This document shows positions 58,633-58,644 of a stretch of DNA of 58,644 nucleotides, piece after piece. A model generated the notes under the pieces. The model was not told the DNA's origin. It did no database searches and worked only from the letters and a program-made list of their open reading frames with translations. The stretch comes from Verrucomicrobiota bacterium. GTDB taxonomy: Bacteria > Verrucomicrobiota > Verrucomicrobiia > Opitutales > UBA953. The position numbers were made by a program, and so were the translations under genes. The stretch spans positions 1 to 58,644 of the forward strand of contig JAPLTU010000067.1 of assembly GCA_026397965.1 (NCBI GenBank). The letters are read 5' to 3'. Numbering within the stretch: position 1 is the first letter of the stretch; each line of letters opens with the position of its first letter.

Positions 58633-58644
58633 GTTGCCCCGATC

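Overview
The window looks like chromosomal core DNA from a Gram-negative bacterium of moderately high GC content. Outer-membrane genes are present: lolC/lolD, lnt, a tolB-like gene and an rseP-type protease. The protein styles point to the PVC group, most likely Verrucomicrobiota (Opitutae-like). Examples are a long three-domain IspG, a HisI with an NCEQN motif, a SecA without the C-terminal zinc tail, and a 28-residue COX24-like ribosomal peptide. The lineage is inferred from protein character only; there is no rRNA or tRNA here. There is no prophage, CRISPR array, transposase or rRNA operon.

Layout, left end to 23 kb: the 3' end of ppdK; a small membrane protein; thiD; ilvB; a 547-base intergenic region packed with nested inverted repeats and four short hairpin elements; trxB; secA-lnt; a two-lobed secreted aspartyl protease; an acidic-tailed protein of unknown function; pyrD; a SOUL-type protein; a tightly overlapping trio (DUF502 membrane protein, RecO-like protein, RecB-like nuclease fused to an XPD/DinG-like helicase); a nitroreductase; lysS-lolC-lolD; thyA-folA.

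23 to 42 kb: the distal membrane arm of complex I (nuoJKLMN); xerD; argA; a uracil-DNA glycosylase with phhB; an RRM RNA-binding protein with a glycine-rich tail; two secreted or membrane-anchored unknowns; hisI; a transketolase gene broken by a single missing base; a secreted propeller-like protein; ruvC; and an 879-residue membrane protein joining a degenerate alpha/beta-hydrolase, a DedA (VTT) domain and an ATP-grasp-like domain.

42 to 58.6 kb: apaG, a beta-CASP ribonuclease and an amidase with overlapping start and stop codons; rpoN; a tolB-like gene; mrp; two very small ribosomal genes (rpmG and the COX24-like peptide); ispE, xerC and queF; then dxr, rseP, a Tat-exported metallo-beta-lactamase-fold protein and ispG. 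Three genes of the MEP isoprenoid pathway (ispE, dxr, ispG) lie within 9 kb. The window ends in three more copies of the hairpin element seen beside ilvB.

Four points deserve attention. (1) Seven copies of a 26-27 base element share the head GGTAG; the arm sequence differs in every copy yet stays self-complementary. (2) The hydrolase-DedA-ATP-grasp fusion has lost its catalytic serine and histidine. (3) A nuclease-helicase, a family-4-like UDG and Mrp all lack the cysteines that hold an iron-sulfur cluster in their relatives. (4) Transketolase is frameshifted exactly in its thiamine-diphosphate motif. Most genes also lack a Shine-Dalgarno sequence.
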